A stretch of 64,000 nt of DNA from Capnocytophaga periodontitidis (GTDB lineage: Bacteria > Bacteroidota > Bacteroidia > Flavobacteriales > Flavobacteriaceae). The notes under the pieces were generated by a model, which did not search any database, was not told the origin of the DNA, and saw only the letters and a program-made list of their open reading frames with translations. Within the stretch, counting starts at the first letter, position 1. Every line of letters starts with the position of its first letter. Where the stretch lies: assembly GCF_016126015.1 (NCBI RefSeq), contig NZ_JAEFDB010000009.1, positions 51,468 to 115,467 of the forward strand, written 5' to 3'. Positions 45,301 through 54,333 of this stretch are shown in pieces. A program made the translations under genes and the position numbers.

Positions 45301-45708
45301 TTACTTAGGATATGCGATATCTTCTAATTTTGACTGACAGATAAAACTTTGGTTTTCTTGATTTTTAATCTTCATAGCAGCACTCAATTCAATAGGATCT
45401 TCAAGAAAAGGACAATTGTTTAACAAGAACCATTCATTTTTAAAGCATATACTAATGGCATACAAACAATCTTTAGAAAAATCATAACTTGCTGAAGCTA
45501 TCAAATCGTTATGACCTTTTACGTAGAAAGTAATGATGGGCTCGGCAAAATCGTTTTCTAAATTGTCAATTCCCAATACAGGTACTTGGTAATCTTCGGG
45601 GTATTCTTCTTCGAGGTTTGCTTCCCAAACCCAAACCCATAATTTGTTATCAATTACATCTTTGGCAGTAATTGTCTCTAAACTTTTAGGTTGTCCAAAT
45701 CTATACAT
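45301..45708 (-). CDS. Unknown small protein, immunity-like size
   Basis: 135 residues, acidic, mixed alpha/beta, starting MYRFGQPKSLETITAKDVID and containing LWVWVWEANLEEEYPED with four Trp in a short span. No signal peptide. It heads the three-gene unit and has its own -7 box. Acidic soluble proteins of this size often act as immunity proteins, but no toxin is recognisable beside it. Confidence 0.55.
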   Translation of the reverse strand: MYRFGQPKSLETITAKDVIDNKLWVWVWEANLEEEYPEDYQVPVLGIDNLENDFAEPIITFYVKGHNDLIASASYDFSKDCLYAISICFKNEWFLLNNCPFLEDPIELSAAMKIKNQENQSFICQSKLEDIAYPK

Positions 45709-45736
45709 AGCGCTATGAGATATGATGTTCGTGATG

Positions 45737-45744
45737 CAAAGGTA
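45737..45744 (-). promoter_or_regulatory. -7 box TACCTTTG of the unknown three-gene unit
   Basis: Perfect TAnnTTTG match on the minus strand, 28 bases before the ATG at 45708. Confidence 0.6.
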
Positions 45745-45802
45745 GCAATTATTTTTTAGAAGAATAAGAGAAAAGTTTTTTTCGTTAAGAGACAGTTTGA
45801 AA

Positions 45803-45837
45803 TTTGCTAATCAACAAATTGGCTAATTTGTTAATTA
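45803..45837 (+). repeat. Heptad-periodic TTTGCTA-type repeat at the panB promoter
   Basis: tttgcta, atcaaca, aattggc, taatttg, ttaatta; it runs to four bases before the -7 box and includes the likely -33 TTG. Confidence 0.6.
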
Positions 45838-45849
45838 TTTATATCTTTG
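45819..45849 (+). promoter_or_regulatory. Promoter of panB
   Basis: TTG (45819-45821), 20 bases, TATCTTTG (45842-45849), 26 bases before the chosen start. This excludes the longer frame that begins at 45804. Confidence 0.75.
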
Positions 45850-45875
45850 CCGCGATTTTTAAACTACAAAAAGAA

Positions 45876-46694
45876 ATGTCAGCAGTTAGAAAAGAATACA
45901 AACGTGTAACTACCAAATCGGTAATAGAGATGAAAGCCAATGGCGAAAAGATTTCAATGCTTACCGCCTACGATTATACTTTTGCAAAATTATTAGATTC
46001 CGCTGGTATCGATGTACTTTTGGTAGGCGACTCCGCTAGTAATGTAATGGCAGGACACGAAACAACATTGCCTATCACCTTAGACCAGATGATTTATCAC
46101 GCTTCGTCTGTAATAAGAGGGGTTACCCGTGCTTTGGTAGTAGTAGATTTGCCTTTTGGTACTTACCAGTCCGACCCTAAAAAGGCATTGCGTTCGGCTA
46201 CGCGTATAATGAAAGAAAGTGGGGCTCACGCTATTAAATTAGAGGGAGGTAAGGAAGAAGCCGAAAGTATCAGACGCATTGTGAATGCAGGTATTCCTGT
46301 GATGGGGCACTTAGGGCTTACGCCACAATCAATTCATCAGTTTGGTTCTTTTGCTTTGCGAGCTAAGGAAGAAGCTGAGGCGCAAAAACTCAAAGAAGAT
46401 GCTAAATTGCTTGAACAATTAGGCTGTTTTGCTATTGTATTGGAAAAAATACCTGCTAAATTAGCTGAAGAAGTAGCTAAAAGTGTGCGTATACCTATCA
46501 TTGGAATTGGCGCAGGTAGTGCTGTTGATGGTCAGGTACTTGTAATGCACGATATGCTGGGAATGAGCAATGAGTTTCACCCTAAATTTTTGCGAAAATA
46601 TGCTAATTTGCAAGAAATCATCAACGAGGCTGTAACTCATTACATCCAAGATGTGAAAGCCGTAGAATTTCCTAATGAAAATGAACAATACTAA
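45876..46694 (+). CDS. panB: 3-methyl-2-oxobutanoate hydroxymethyltransferase
   Basis: Makes ketopantoate from 2-oxoisovalerate and methylenetetrahydrofolate for pantothenate/CoA. 272 residues from [20 protein letters not shown]. Signatures: [39 protein letters not shown] (metal-binding Asp), [25 protein letters not shown] and [20 protein letters not shown]. The frame is open further upstream to 45804 but that part lies over the promoter. The stop overlaps the ATG of the next gene (TAATG), so the DUF1275 gene is translationally coupled. Confidence 0.97.
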   Translation: MSAVRKEYKRVTTKSVIEMKANGEKISMLTAYDYTFAKLLDSAGIDVLLVGDSASNVMAGHETTLPITLDQMIYHASSVIRGVTRALVVVDLPFGTYQSDPKKALRSATRIMKESGAHAIKLEGGKEEAESIRRIVNAGIPVMGHLGLTPQSIHQFGSFALRAKEEAEAQKLKEDAKLLEQLGCFAIVLEKIPAKLAEEVAKSVRIPIIGIGAGSAVDGQVLVMHDMLGMSNEFHPKFLRKYANLQEIINEAVTHYIQDVKAVEFPNENEQY

Positions 46695-47533
46695 TGTTCC
46701 GTCATCAAGGTAAAAAGCGAACTGCTAAACACAATTTACAAATAGCCGTAGTGCTCTCATTCGTTGCAGGAATGGTGAACGTTACGGGCTTTTTGTTTGT
46801 GGGCAAACTAACCACTAATGTTACAGGGCACTTTGCTTATTTTATTTATGATGTATCGGTGGCCGAATTTTGGAAAGGATTGATTTACTTTCTTTATATC
46901 TTTGCTTTCTTGTTGGGCTCTTTTACTTCGGGACTGCTCATTGAAAATGCTAATTATCACCGTACCCAAAATAAATATCTGAAACCTACACTCTTAGAGT
47001 GTTTTGCCTTGCTATTGGTAATGGGGTTACACTTCTTTTTCCCCGAAGCGATTCCTACAGATGTAACGGCTTGTATCTTGCTCTTTGCTATGGGGTTACA
47101 GAATGCTTTTGTAACCAAAATCTCCAACTCGGTAGTGCGCACCACTCACCTTACAGGGCTTTTTACCGATTTGGGTATTGAACTCTCTCAAAGGCTTTAC
47201 TTAAGTCGCAATCACTATGAAAATCAACACACGCAACTGAAAAACACTATCCGATTGCGACTTTTCATCATTGCGTTTTTCTTTTTAGGAGGATTTAGTG
47301 CAGGTTATTTCTATATTGCACAAGGACTCTCTATATATACTCTCTCCATTTCGGTAATCATACTCCTCATCGGACTTTTTTACGATGGAATGCGCTTTCT
47401 CTACTTCACTAATAAACGACATTATGAAACTTATCACAAACGCCGAAAACGTCGACGTGCTCTACGACGACAATCACGTTATCGCCGTAAACAAGCGAGC
47501 AGGCGACATAGTTCAGGGCGACAAGACGGGTGA
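46694..47533 (+). CDS. YoaK-like DUF1275 membrane protein
   Basis: 279 residues with about six membrane segments. The early signature AVVLSFVAGMVNVTGFLFVG and TTNVTGHFAYF are DUF1275 hallmarks, as are LFAMGLQNAFVTKIS and TTHLTGLFTDLG. Substrate unknown. The last 35 residues are extraordinarily Arg-rich (KRRKRRRALRRQSRYRRK); this tail is encoded where the next gene, in another frame, already runs for 110 bases. The tail may be real or the result of extension by a lost stop. Confidence 0.85.
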   Translation: MFRHQGKKRTAKHNLQIAVVLSFVAGMVNVTGFLFVGKLTTNVTGHFAYFIYDVSVAEFWKGLIYFLYIFAFLLGSFTSGLLIENANYHRTQNKYLKPTLLECFALLLVMGLHFFFPEAIPTDVTACILLFAMGLQNAFVTKISNSVVRTTHLTGLFTDLGIELSQRLYLSRNHYENQHTQLKNTIRLRLFIIAFFFLGGFSAGYFYIAQGLSIYTLSISVIILLIGLFYDGMRFLYFTNKRHYETYHKRRKRRRALRRQSRYRRKQASRRHSSGRQDG

Positions 47534-48095
47534 TATACCCCTAAGCGATATTGTTAAGGCTTATCTTAAGAAAAAATACAACAAACCTGGGGAGGTGTTT
47601 CTCGGGGTAGTTCATCGATTAGACCGCCCTACTACAGGGGTACTACTTTTTGCTAAGACATCTAAGGCACTTTCACGTCTCAATGCGATGTTTGCTAATA
47701 AGGAAGAAGTGCAAAAAACTTATTGGGCTTTGGTAGATGCTGCCCCTCCAGCCGAGGAAGGTATGCTTACCCACTGGTTAGTGCGCAATGAAAAACAAAA
47801 TAAATCAGTAGCGCATCAAAAAGAAGTGCAGCATAGCAAGAAAGCTGTACTGCACTATAAACTATTAAAAACTTATAATCGTTATTATTTATTAGAAATC
47901 GACCTTATTACAGGGCGACATCACCAAATAAGAGCACAATTGGCTGCCATTGGCTTGCATATCAAAGGCGACTTGAAGTATGGAGCTAAACGCTCAAATC
48001 CCGATGGCGGTATCTGTCTTCACGCTCATAGTCTCCGCTTTTTACACCCCGTTAAAAAGGAACCTATCTCTATTGAGGTAGCTCCTAATTGGTAA
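47424..48095 (+). CDS. RluA-family RNA pseudouridine synthase
   Basis: 223 residues from MKLITNAENVDVLYDDNH; 13 further codons upstream are open but carry no conserved sequence. Catalytic motif GVVHRLDRPTTGVLLFAK with the nucleophilic Asp, then KTYWALVDA and LITGRHHQIRAQLAAIG. There is no S4 domain, so it is the RluA/TruC type. The target uridine is unknown. The start lies 110 bases inside the DUF1275 gene, in a different frame. Confidence 0.93.
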   Translation: MKLITNAENVDVLYDDNHVIAVNKRAGDIVQGDKTGDIPLSDIVKAYLKKKYNKPGEVFLGVVHRLDRPTTGVLLFAKTSKALSRLNAMFANKEEVQKTYWALVDAAPPAEEGMLTHWLVRNEKQNKSVAHQKEVQHSKKAVLHYKLLKTYNRYYLLEIDLITGRHHQIRAQLAAIGLHIKGDLKYGAKRSNPDGGICLHAHSLRFLHPVKKEPISIEVAPNW

Positions 48096-48115
48096 ATTGG
48101 CTAATTATAGTTAAT

Positions 48116-49915
48116 TTATTTGTACATCGCTTCTATTTCACGACTGTAATTAGCGTAAATCACCTTTCTTCTCAACTTTAGCGAAGGGGTAATCTCGTTG
48201 CGTTCAATCGTAAAAGCAGAAGGAAGTAGTGTAAACTTCTTAATTTGTTCGTAGTCAGGTAAGTCTTTTTGAAATTTTTGTAACTGCTTGCCTATGTACT
48301 CAATCACCTGACTGTGTTTGATTAAATCTGCTGTATTTTTATACTTAATATTGAGGTCTTTTAAGGCTTGTAACAACATCTCGAAGTTAGGTACAATAAG
48401 TGCTGAAACAAATTTTTTACCATCGGCAATTACAGCTATCTGTTCAATAAGGTTATATTTGCCCACTTTACCTTCAATCATTTGTGGAGCAATGTACTTG
48501 CCATTAGAGGTTTTCATCAATTCTTTAAGGCGTTCAGTAATAAAGAGGTTGTTGTTGCCGTCTAAATTACCGGCATCACCGGTGCGCAAATATCCGTCGG
48601 GCGTGAATACTTTAGCTGTTTCTTCAGGTTTTTTATAATAGCCCTTCATCACCATTCCTCCTTTTACTAATATTTCGTTATCTTCACCTATACGCACTTG
48701 TACATTAGGCATTACTTCCCCTACCGATTGTGGATTGATGCGATTGTCACCCCAGCAAGATATGGTAGCAACTGTTTCAGTCATTCCATAACCCAATTTC
48801 AAATTAATACCAATTGATTGGAAAAACCTACCAATACTGGGTTCGAGGTTAGCTCCCCCGCAAGGCATAAACTTAATGCGACCGCCAAGGGCTTCTTTTA
48901 GTTTTTTGTATACTAACTTATCAAAAAGATTGTAGGCTTTTTGCAGTATTAACGAAGGTTTTTTTCCTTGTTCGCGCAGCGCTAATACACGTTTGCCCGT
49001 AGCGATAGCTAAGCGAAAGAGTTTGCGTTTCACAAAAGAGGAAGCATCGGCTTTGTCGTGCACTGTTGCAAATATCTTTTCGTAAAAGCGAGGTACGGCA
49101 CACATCAAAGTGGGGCGCACTTGGGCAAGGGCTTCACGTACTAAATTAGTATCGTCTAAATAGTATACCGTAACAGCTTTATAAAGGCAGAAAAACGTCC
49201 AAGCACGTTCAAAAACGTGTGATAAGGGTAAAAAAGCTAAAGAAGAATCGGTATTATCTACAGTTGATAGGCGCTCAGTATGTCCTATCATTTGGAAAGC
49301 TAAGTTTTCGTAGGAGAGCATTACTCCTTTGGGTTCACCAGTAGTACCCGATGTGTAGATAATCGTAAAAAGGTCGTCTAAGTTGCGTTCTTTGAGGCGT
49401 TTTTCAAACTCAACATCGTACTGAGAGCTACTGCCGAGTGCTAAAAAGTCGTTCCAATGAATGGAATATTGTTTTTCGGTGAGAGCAACCTCGTTGTCAC
49501 ATACCACAATCATTTGTAACGATGGACATTGGTTGGCAACTTGAAGTACTTTTTGGTATTGTTTTTCATCGCCTACAAATAGTACTTTCACTTCAGCGTG
49601 ATTCATCACGTAAAGAGCTTGTTCAGCTGTGTTTGTAGTGTATATAGGCACTGTAATAGCGCGTATTTGCAAGCAAGCAAGATCGGCAAGCGACCATTGA
49701 GGAGTGTTTTGAGAGAGAATTCCTACAGTTTCTTGGGGTTGTACACCCAATGAAAGCAGGGCTTTAGAAAGAAGAGTAGTAGTATTGCCTAAAGTTTCCC
49801 ACGTGATACCTTTCCATTGAGAAGCTGTATTTCTTCCCATTAAGGCATCTTTTTGTGGGTATTGCTGCACATTATTGCGGAACAGCGACACAAAATGATA
49901 GGCTGTTAAATTCAT
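48116..49915 (-). CDS. Long-chain fatty acyl-CoA synthetase (AMP-binding, FadD15-like)
   Basis: 599 residues from MNLTAYHFVSLFRNNVQQYP. The open frame starts at 50026, but that part crosses the promoter and terminator of neighbours. Adenylation motifs: TIIYTSGTTGEPKGVMLSYEN (P-loop, shown in part), LAFLPLSHVFER, KLGYGMTETVA, GYLRTGDAGNLD and ERLKELMKTSNGKYIAP. The length and the LKELMKTSNGKY motif fit the long-chain FadD15/ACSL type. It activates fatty acids to CoA thioesters at the inner membrane. Single gene. Confidence 0.93.
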   Translation of the reverse strand: MNLTAYHFVSLFRNNVQQYPQKDALMGRNTASQWKGITWETLGNTTTLLSKALLSLGVQPQETVGILSQNTPQWSLADLACLQIRAITVPIYTTNTAEQALYVMNHAEVKVLFVGDEKQYQKVLQVANQCPSLQMIVVCDNEVALTEKQYSIHWNDFLALGSSSQYDVEFEKRLKERNLDDLFTIIYTSGTTGEPKGVMLSYENLAFQMIGHTERLSTVDNTDSSLAFLPLSHVFERAWTFFCLYKAVTVYYLDDTNLVREALAQVRPTLMCAVPRFYEKIFATVHDKADASSFVKRKLFRLAIATGKRVLALREQGKKPSLILQKAYNLFDKLVYKKLKEALGGRIKFMPCGGANLEPSIGRFFQSIGINLKLGYGMTETVATISCWGDNRINPQSVGEVMPNVQVRIGEDNEILVKGGMVMKGYYKKPEETAKVFTPDGYLRTGDAGNLDGNNNLFITERLKELMKTSNGKYIAPQMIEGKVGKYNLIEQIAVIADGKKFVSALIVPNFEMLLQALKDLNIKYKNTADLIKHSQVIEYIGKQLQKFQKDLPDYEQIKKFTLLPSAFTIERNEITPSLKLRRKVIYANYSREIEAMYK

Positions 49916-49942
49916 TTTCGTTATTGAATTAATTAATCGGGG

Positions 49943-49972
49943 CAAAAGTATAAAATATTTTTCAATTAGCAA
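49943..49972 (-). promoter_or_regulatory. Promoter of the acyl-CoA synthetase gene
   Basis: Minus strand TTG (49970-49972), 19 bases, TACTTTTG (49943-49950). Confidence 0.75.
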
Positions 49973-49998
49973 TATGCGAGTTACAAATCTCATACCAC

Positions 49999-50031
49999 AA
50001 AAAAAAGGAACAGAGCATTGCTCCATTCCTT
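49999..50031 (-). terminator. Terminator after the twin PAS genes
   Basis: On the minus strand AAGGAATGGAGC-aat-GCTCTGTTCCTT (two G-U pairs) followed by a T run. Confidence 0.8.
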
Positions 50032-50055
50032 TGTATAATCAATGAAAATTTATTA

Positions 50056-50742
50056 CTAAGAAAACAAACGTTCAAAGAAGTTTTTGCGTTTTTCGTTCAT
50101 TGAGTCGTCTACATTCAAAATGTCATCGGATACAGCTACAGATGCTGGTGTACTATCCACTGCTGAAACAGTTTCTGCGCTAAAGGTTTGTTGTTGTCCT
50201 TCCGACATAATATCGATTACAAAGTCGATATAGTCTTTCCCTTGTTTAGCCAAGTAGTTTTTGAAGAAACGATTGCTGAGCTCTACACCACCTATTTTTT
50301 CCATCTTCAAGAGTGAATCATAGAAAGGGGCTACGTAATTAGTGATAGCCGATTCAGGCACTGATTTACGTCTACCAATGTAGTGTGTAATTTTACCTGT
50401 TTCGTCGCGACGCATCTCAAAATCGGTTACTACCCAGTAGTATTCACCTGTTTTTGCTAAGTTTTTGATTACCCCTACGAAGTTATTGCCTACTTTCAAG
50501 TTATCCCAAAGGAGTTTAAAAATCAATTTAGGCATATCGGGGTGGCGAATAAGGTTGTGAGGTTGCCCAATAAGTTCTTCGGCTGAGTAGTGTGCTACCG
50601 AGCAAAACACATCGTTTACGTTGGTAATAGTTCCTGCTGCATCAGTTTCGCTGATGAGCACTTTGCTCTTATCCCATTGTACTTCACGATCTACAGGTGT
50701 AGGGCGCTCAATAGTAGGTACTGGATTTTGAAAATCTGACAT
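50056..50742 (-). CDS. Aer-like PAS-domain protein, copy 2
   Basis: 228 residues. One PAS domain at about 25-130: VLISETDAAGTITNVNDVFC, YSAEELIGQPHNLIRHPDMP, NNFVGVIKNLAKTGEYYWV. The RHPDMP motif is that of Aer-type PAS domains, which commonly bind FAD and sense redox state. After it comes a helical segment (VELSNRFFKNYLAKQGKDYID) and an acidic linker ending NEKRKNFFERLFS. There is no HAMP, kinase or methyl-accepting domain, so the output partner is separate. It is a paralogue of the next gene upstream and shares the same domain order and tail. Confidence 0.85.
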   Translation of the reverse strand: MSDFQNPVPTIERPTPVDREVQWDKSKVLISETDAAGTITNVNDVFCSVAHYSAEELIGQPHNLIRHPDMPKLIFKLLWDNLKVGNNFVGVIKNLAKTGEYYWVVTDFEMRRDETGKITHYIGRRKSVPESAITNYVAPFYDSLLKMEKIGGVELSNRFFKNYLAKQGKDYIDFVIDIMSEGQQQTFSAETVSAVDSTPASVAVSDDILNVDDSMNEKRKNFFERLFS

Positions 50743-50801
50743 ATTATTTCTCTTTTTTATTGTTAATTAATTTGATTTTTTTAAAAACAGCTAAATTTCT
50801 T

Positions 50802-51485
50802 TTAGGTAAATAGTTTGCTAAAGAAACTTTTGCGTTTTTCATTTTGTGCTTCGTTCATTGTTACGATATCATCGGATACTACAGTGCTGGTATCTACTGA
50901 TGATACAGGTATTTCTTCAAAGGCTACATTTTCGCGGTTTTCATTCATTACATCGATGATGAAATCGATATAATCCTTACCTTGTTTAGCTAAGTAGTTT
51001 TTGAAGAAACGAGAGCTGAGTTCCATACCACCTACTTTTTCAAGTTTTAACAAGGTGTCATACAGTGGCGCTACATAGTTCTCAATTACAGCTTTAGGTA
51101 CTGATTTACGGCGAGCGATATAGTGTGTGATATTACCCATCGCATCGCGACGCATTTCAAAATCGGTAATTACCCAATAGTATTCACCGCTTTTAGCTAA
51201 GTTTTTAATTACCCCAATAAAGTTGTTACCTACTTTAAGGTTATCCCAAAGGAGTTTAAAAACGAGTTTAGGCATATCGGGGTGGCGAATAATGCTGTGA
51301 GGTTGCCCTATCATCTCTTCTGGTGAATAGCCGCAAACATTGCAAAATACATCATTCACGTTAGTAATACGACCATAAACGTCGGTTTCACTAATCACTA
51401 CTTGTGATTTGTTCCAATTTACTTCTTTGTCAATTGGAGTAGGGCGCTCTACAGTGAGCTCAATGTCTCTGTAATCTCTAATCAT
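50802..51485 (-). CDS. Aer-like PAS-domain protein, copy 1
   Basis: 227 residues, close paralogue of 50056-50742. PAS: QVVISETDVYGRITNVNDVF, YSPEEMIGQPHSIIRHPDMP, NNFIGVIKNLAKSGEYYWVI. The helical region GMELSSRFFKNYLAKQGKDY and tail NEKRKSFFSKLFT are conserved; the acidic linker between them is not. The two genes are 59 bases apart and share one terminator. The conserved tail looks like a docking peptide. Role inferred: redox or oxygen sensing in a bacterium without flagella, so probably not classical chemotaxis. Confidence 0.85.
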   Translation of the reverse strand: MIRDYRDIELTVERPTPIDKEVNWNKSQVVISETDVYGRITNVNDVFCNVCGYSPEEMIGQPHSIIRHPDMPKLVFKLLWDNLKVGNNFIGVIKNLAKSGEYYWVITDFEMRRDAMGNITHYIARRKSVPKAVIENYVAPLYDTLLKLEKVGGMELSSRFFKNYLAKQGKDYIDFIIDVMNENRENVAFEEIPVSSVDTSTVVSDDIVTMNEAQNEKRKSFFSKLFT

Positions 51486-51519
51486 TACAAAATTTTATTT
51501 TATATTGGTTATTATCGCA

Positions 51520-51527
51520 CAAAAGTA
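51520..51527 (-). promoter_or_regulatory. -7 box TACTTTTG of the PAS operon
   Basis: Perfect match on the minus strand, 34 bases before the ATG at 51485. Confidence 0.65.
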
Positions 51528-51618
51528 CAAAGTTTCTTAATATGAAAAGCTTTTTCTTTCTTAAACTTTTCATAAAATTTTAATATGTTTAAAAGTTACT
51601 TTTTTACACTTTTGAATA

Positions 51619-54165
51619 TCAATTCGTTACATTGTTATCTGTAGTGTTATTGTTCTCTGCTTTATCTGATTCTTCAATCTTGTTTGTGTACTTGTTGTAA
51701 AAGAATGACGCTACAAGCACCAAGAAACCGAGAATTACAAATACAATAGTCTTTCGCAAAGCATCTAAATGGGTGGTGTCGTACAAGAATAATTTTAACA
51801 TACTGAAACCGATAAGTACAATACCCGAAATGCGCAAATATTTCTTTTGTTTGAAAATACCCAAGACTACTAAAAGCAGTGCATAAGAACCCCACAAGAT
51901 GGTAAGTCCTAATTTGTAGTTAGAAGCCGAACGATAAAGTTCTGTCCAATGCAAGAGCTCGCTGCTGGCAACCCATAAGATAATAAGGTGTAGAACAAAC
52001 TCTAAACTTTTTTGTATTTCTTCTTTCAAAGTGAGAAAACGACTCAATAAGTAGGCTGTATAACAGAATACGGCGAAAACTGCGATCCCTACATATCTAA
52101 CATTCAAAAACCAAAGTGATAACTGTGGATTGGCGAGGTAGCTTTCTCTCAATTCACTAAAAGTGTATAAACCTAAGGTCATAAAAATGAATGCGAGCAC
52201 TATGCCGATGCCAAATTGTATTTCACCCAATGTTTTAGACTTGAAAACTCTTACATTCAGCAAGGTATAAACAGCAACAAATAGCAAACTATACACTGTT
52301 CTCCATACAGTTTTAAAGTTATTCAAGGTTTCCCAAGCAGCATAGTTGTCGGTAAGATTAGGTGTTTGCTGGAGGGCTCTCACATCACATAGAATGCCTA
52401 TTTCTCTAAAAAATATAAAGTAGAGCGACCCTACACACAAAATGTTCAACACAAAGGTAAGTAGTTTGTAAATCTCTTTATTAACGAGCTCTGTTAAACG
52501 GTGTGTATATGCCATAAAACCAAAAGCAGCACTATATAACAATGCGTTGATGAACAATGCGTTACCAAAAGGAGTTAAATAGATGAATTTATCTGGGTTT
52601 ACAATGTACAAAATATTAGGAGCTTTTACCCAATCGATTATCAAACTAATGCTCGCCAATACCATTACAGTGTATGAAATTCGCTCGTATACCAGCAAGT
52701 TTTTGCGACGGCCAAACCAGAAGAGCAAAGCTGCTTCGGCACTCCAGAACACTGTAATCCAAGAGCCCTTAAACTGGATAGGTATCACCAAAGTAGCAAA
52801 AGATAGTGCCAATACTAATATCAAGTATTTTAGAGCTTGTGAAGGGAATTTTTTTACGTGGAAATAGTAGGCTACCCCAAAGTGTAATAAGGCATTTGCC
52901 AAAGTGAACATGGCCATAATAGTACGGTTTTCCATAGTGTAATAGTCGTAAATATACCACACTCCCATACCGAAGAACAGCAAACTATTGGAGAGAAATA
53001 ACACTACATCTATTTCCTTCAACTCTTTTTCCTGATGTATTTTCTGGAAGATAAAAGCTATATAAAAAGTGAGAAAAGTAACTAAATTGAAGATGAAATA
53101 AGGTGTGAAATCGTTGTATTTATAAGTGTTACCCCACAGTGATAACAGCATTAGCCAAGTGAAAGCAAAAGCCGATAAATAGAGTGAACGCCACTGTTTG
53201 TAGAACGAAATGATGAGTACTCCTATATTGATGATAGCTGTGTAAGCAAACAAAATAGATACACGCCCTGAGTTATCGCTCAGTAAGAATGGTACAGCAT
53301 AACTGCCTACTAAGCCTATGAGAGCAATCACTACTTTGTTGTAATTCAGCGAAGCAGCTACCGTAAAGGCAGTAAAGAGGAACATCAGCACAAAGGTAAG
53401 CGACTGCGGGAAGAAATTAAATACCGAATAGCCTATAAAGGTAACAAAGTAGAAAATCGTCATTGCTCCACTTACGAGTACTGCACTGAAGTTTTCGTAT
53501 TTCTTTTTGAGCATCGCTCCTGCTGCAAAGAGTCCTACACCCACTAAGTAGCTTAATACCAATCGCATTGCGGGGCTAATCAAATCGTGTTCTATAGAGT
53601 ATTTTACCCCTATGAACACCCCAATAATGATGATACCTATTCCTATTTTGCTGAATAAGTTTTCACCGATAAAGCGTTCCCAATTGATAGCTTCTTTAGG
53701 TTTGAACCAATCGTCTACCTGTTTTTCAAAATCAGGTTTTCTGCTATGGTAAGATTGGTTTTCTTCCACTGCAGGCTGAGGTGCAATAGCAGTTTCTTCA
53801 CTGCTTGCTTCTTCTATTATTTGAGGGGTAATAATAGGGGGTTCTGTAACTTCTTCTATAACTTTTTCCACTGTTTCTTCAGGAGTTTTTTCTACAATAT
53901 TTTCCATTGCTGCAGGTGTAAGTTTTTCTTCTACTATTGTAGGTGTAAGTTTTTCTTCCTCAACTACCTCAGGTACAACAGGAGCTATAGTTGTCTCTAC
54001 AATTGGAGGAGCTACAATCTCTTCTACAGGGCTTTCCTGCATTGTAGCTTTTAGCTCCCAAAGGTAGTTTTTGATACCTTTCATCTCTCTGATGAAATCG
54101 TATTGTCTATCTACAGCCCCATCTACCTTGTGTATTAAGGAGTCTAATTCTTTATTGGTAATCAT
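51619..54165 (-). CDS. DUF2339 polytopic membrane protein
   Basis: 848 residues from MITNKELDSLIHKVDGAVD; the frame extends to 54210 but that segment contains the -7 box. Residues 1-45 are a coiled coil. About 50-150 is a disordered Glu/Pro/Val/Thr-rich linker with repeats of EEKLTP and IVE. The rest consists of some 25 hydrophobic segments, beginning WERFIGENLFSKIGIGIIII, the entry signature of DUF2339. The family is widespread in Bacteroidota and its function unknown. Single gene, divergent from sdaA. Confidence 0.88.
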   Translation of the reverse strand: MITNKELDSLIHKVDGAVDRQYDFIREMKGIKNYLWELKATMQESPVEEIVAPPIVETTIAPVVPEVVEEEKLTPTIVEEKLTPAAMENIVEKTPEETVEKVIEEVTEPPIITPQIIEEASSEETAIAPQPAVEENQSYHSRKPDFEKQVDDWFKPKEAINWERFIGENLFSKIGIGIIIIGVFIGVKYSIEHDLISPAMRLVLSYLVGVGLFAAGAMLKKKYENFSAVLVSGAMTIFYFVTFIGYSVFNFFPQSLTFVLMFLFTAFTVAASLNYNKVVIALIGLVGSYAVPFLLSDNSGRVSILFAYTAIINIGVLIISFYKQWRSLYLSAFAFTWLMLLSLWGNTYKYNDFTPYFIFNLVTFLTFYIAFIFQKIHQEKELKEIDVVLFLSNSLLFFGMGVWYIYDYYTMENRTIMAMFTLANALLHFGVAYYFHVKKFPSQALKYLILVLALSFATLVIPIQFKGSWITVFWSAEAALLFWFGRRKNLLVYERISYTVMVLASISLIIDWVKAPNILYIVNPDKFIYLTPFGNALFINALLYSAAFGFMAYTHRLTELVNKEIYKLLTFVLNILCVGSLYFIFFREIGILCDVRALQQTPNLTDNYAAWETLNNFKTVWRTVYSLLFVAVYTLLNVRVFKSKTLGEIQFGIGIVLAFIFMTLGLYTFSELRESYLANPQLSLWFLNVRYVGIAVFAVFCYTAYLLSRFLTLKEEIQKSLEFVLHLIILWVASSELLHWTELYRSASNYKLGLTILWGSYALLLVVLGIFKQKKYLRISGIVLIGFSMLKLFLYDTTHLDALRKTIVFVILGFLVLVASFFYNKYTNKIEESDKAENNNTTDNNVTN

Positions 54166-54194
54166 ATTCTTTTGAGAATTTTCGTTTGAAAGCA

Positions 54195-54225
54195 CAAAGA
54201 TATAAAACAAATAATAATAAACAAA
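54195..54225 (-). promoter_or_regulatory. Promoter of the DUF2339 gene
   Basis: Minus strand TTTG (54222-54225), 19 bases, TATCTTTG (54195-54202). Confidence 0.8.
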
Positions 54226-54273
54226 TAAAAAAATTAAAAAATATTCTACATCAATTCTTTACCCGAATAAAAT

Positions 54274-54305
54274 TTTGCTAAATTCCAAATTTCTCTTTAC
54301 TTTTG
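54274..54305 (+). promoter_or_regulatory. Promoter of sdaA
   Basis: TTTG (54274-54277), 20 bases, TACTTTTG (54298-54305), 28 bases before the start. Confidence 0.8.
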
Positions 54306-54333
54306 CAATCTTAAAACTCTTATAGTAAATTAA

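Noticed and set aside
49916..50026. N-terminal extension of the acyl-CoA synthetase
   Set aside because: The added 37 residues cover the promoter and the neighbouring terminator and are not family-like.
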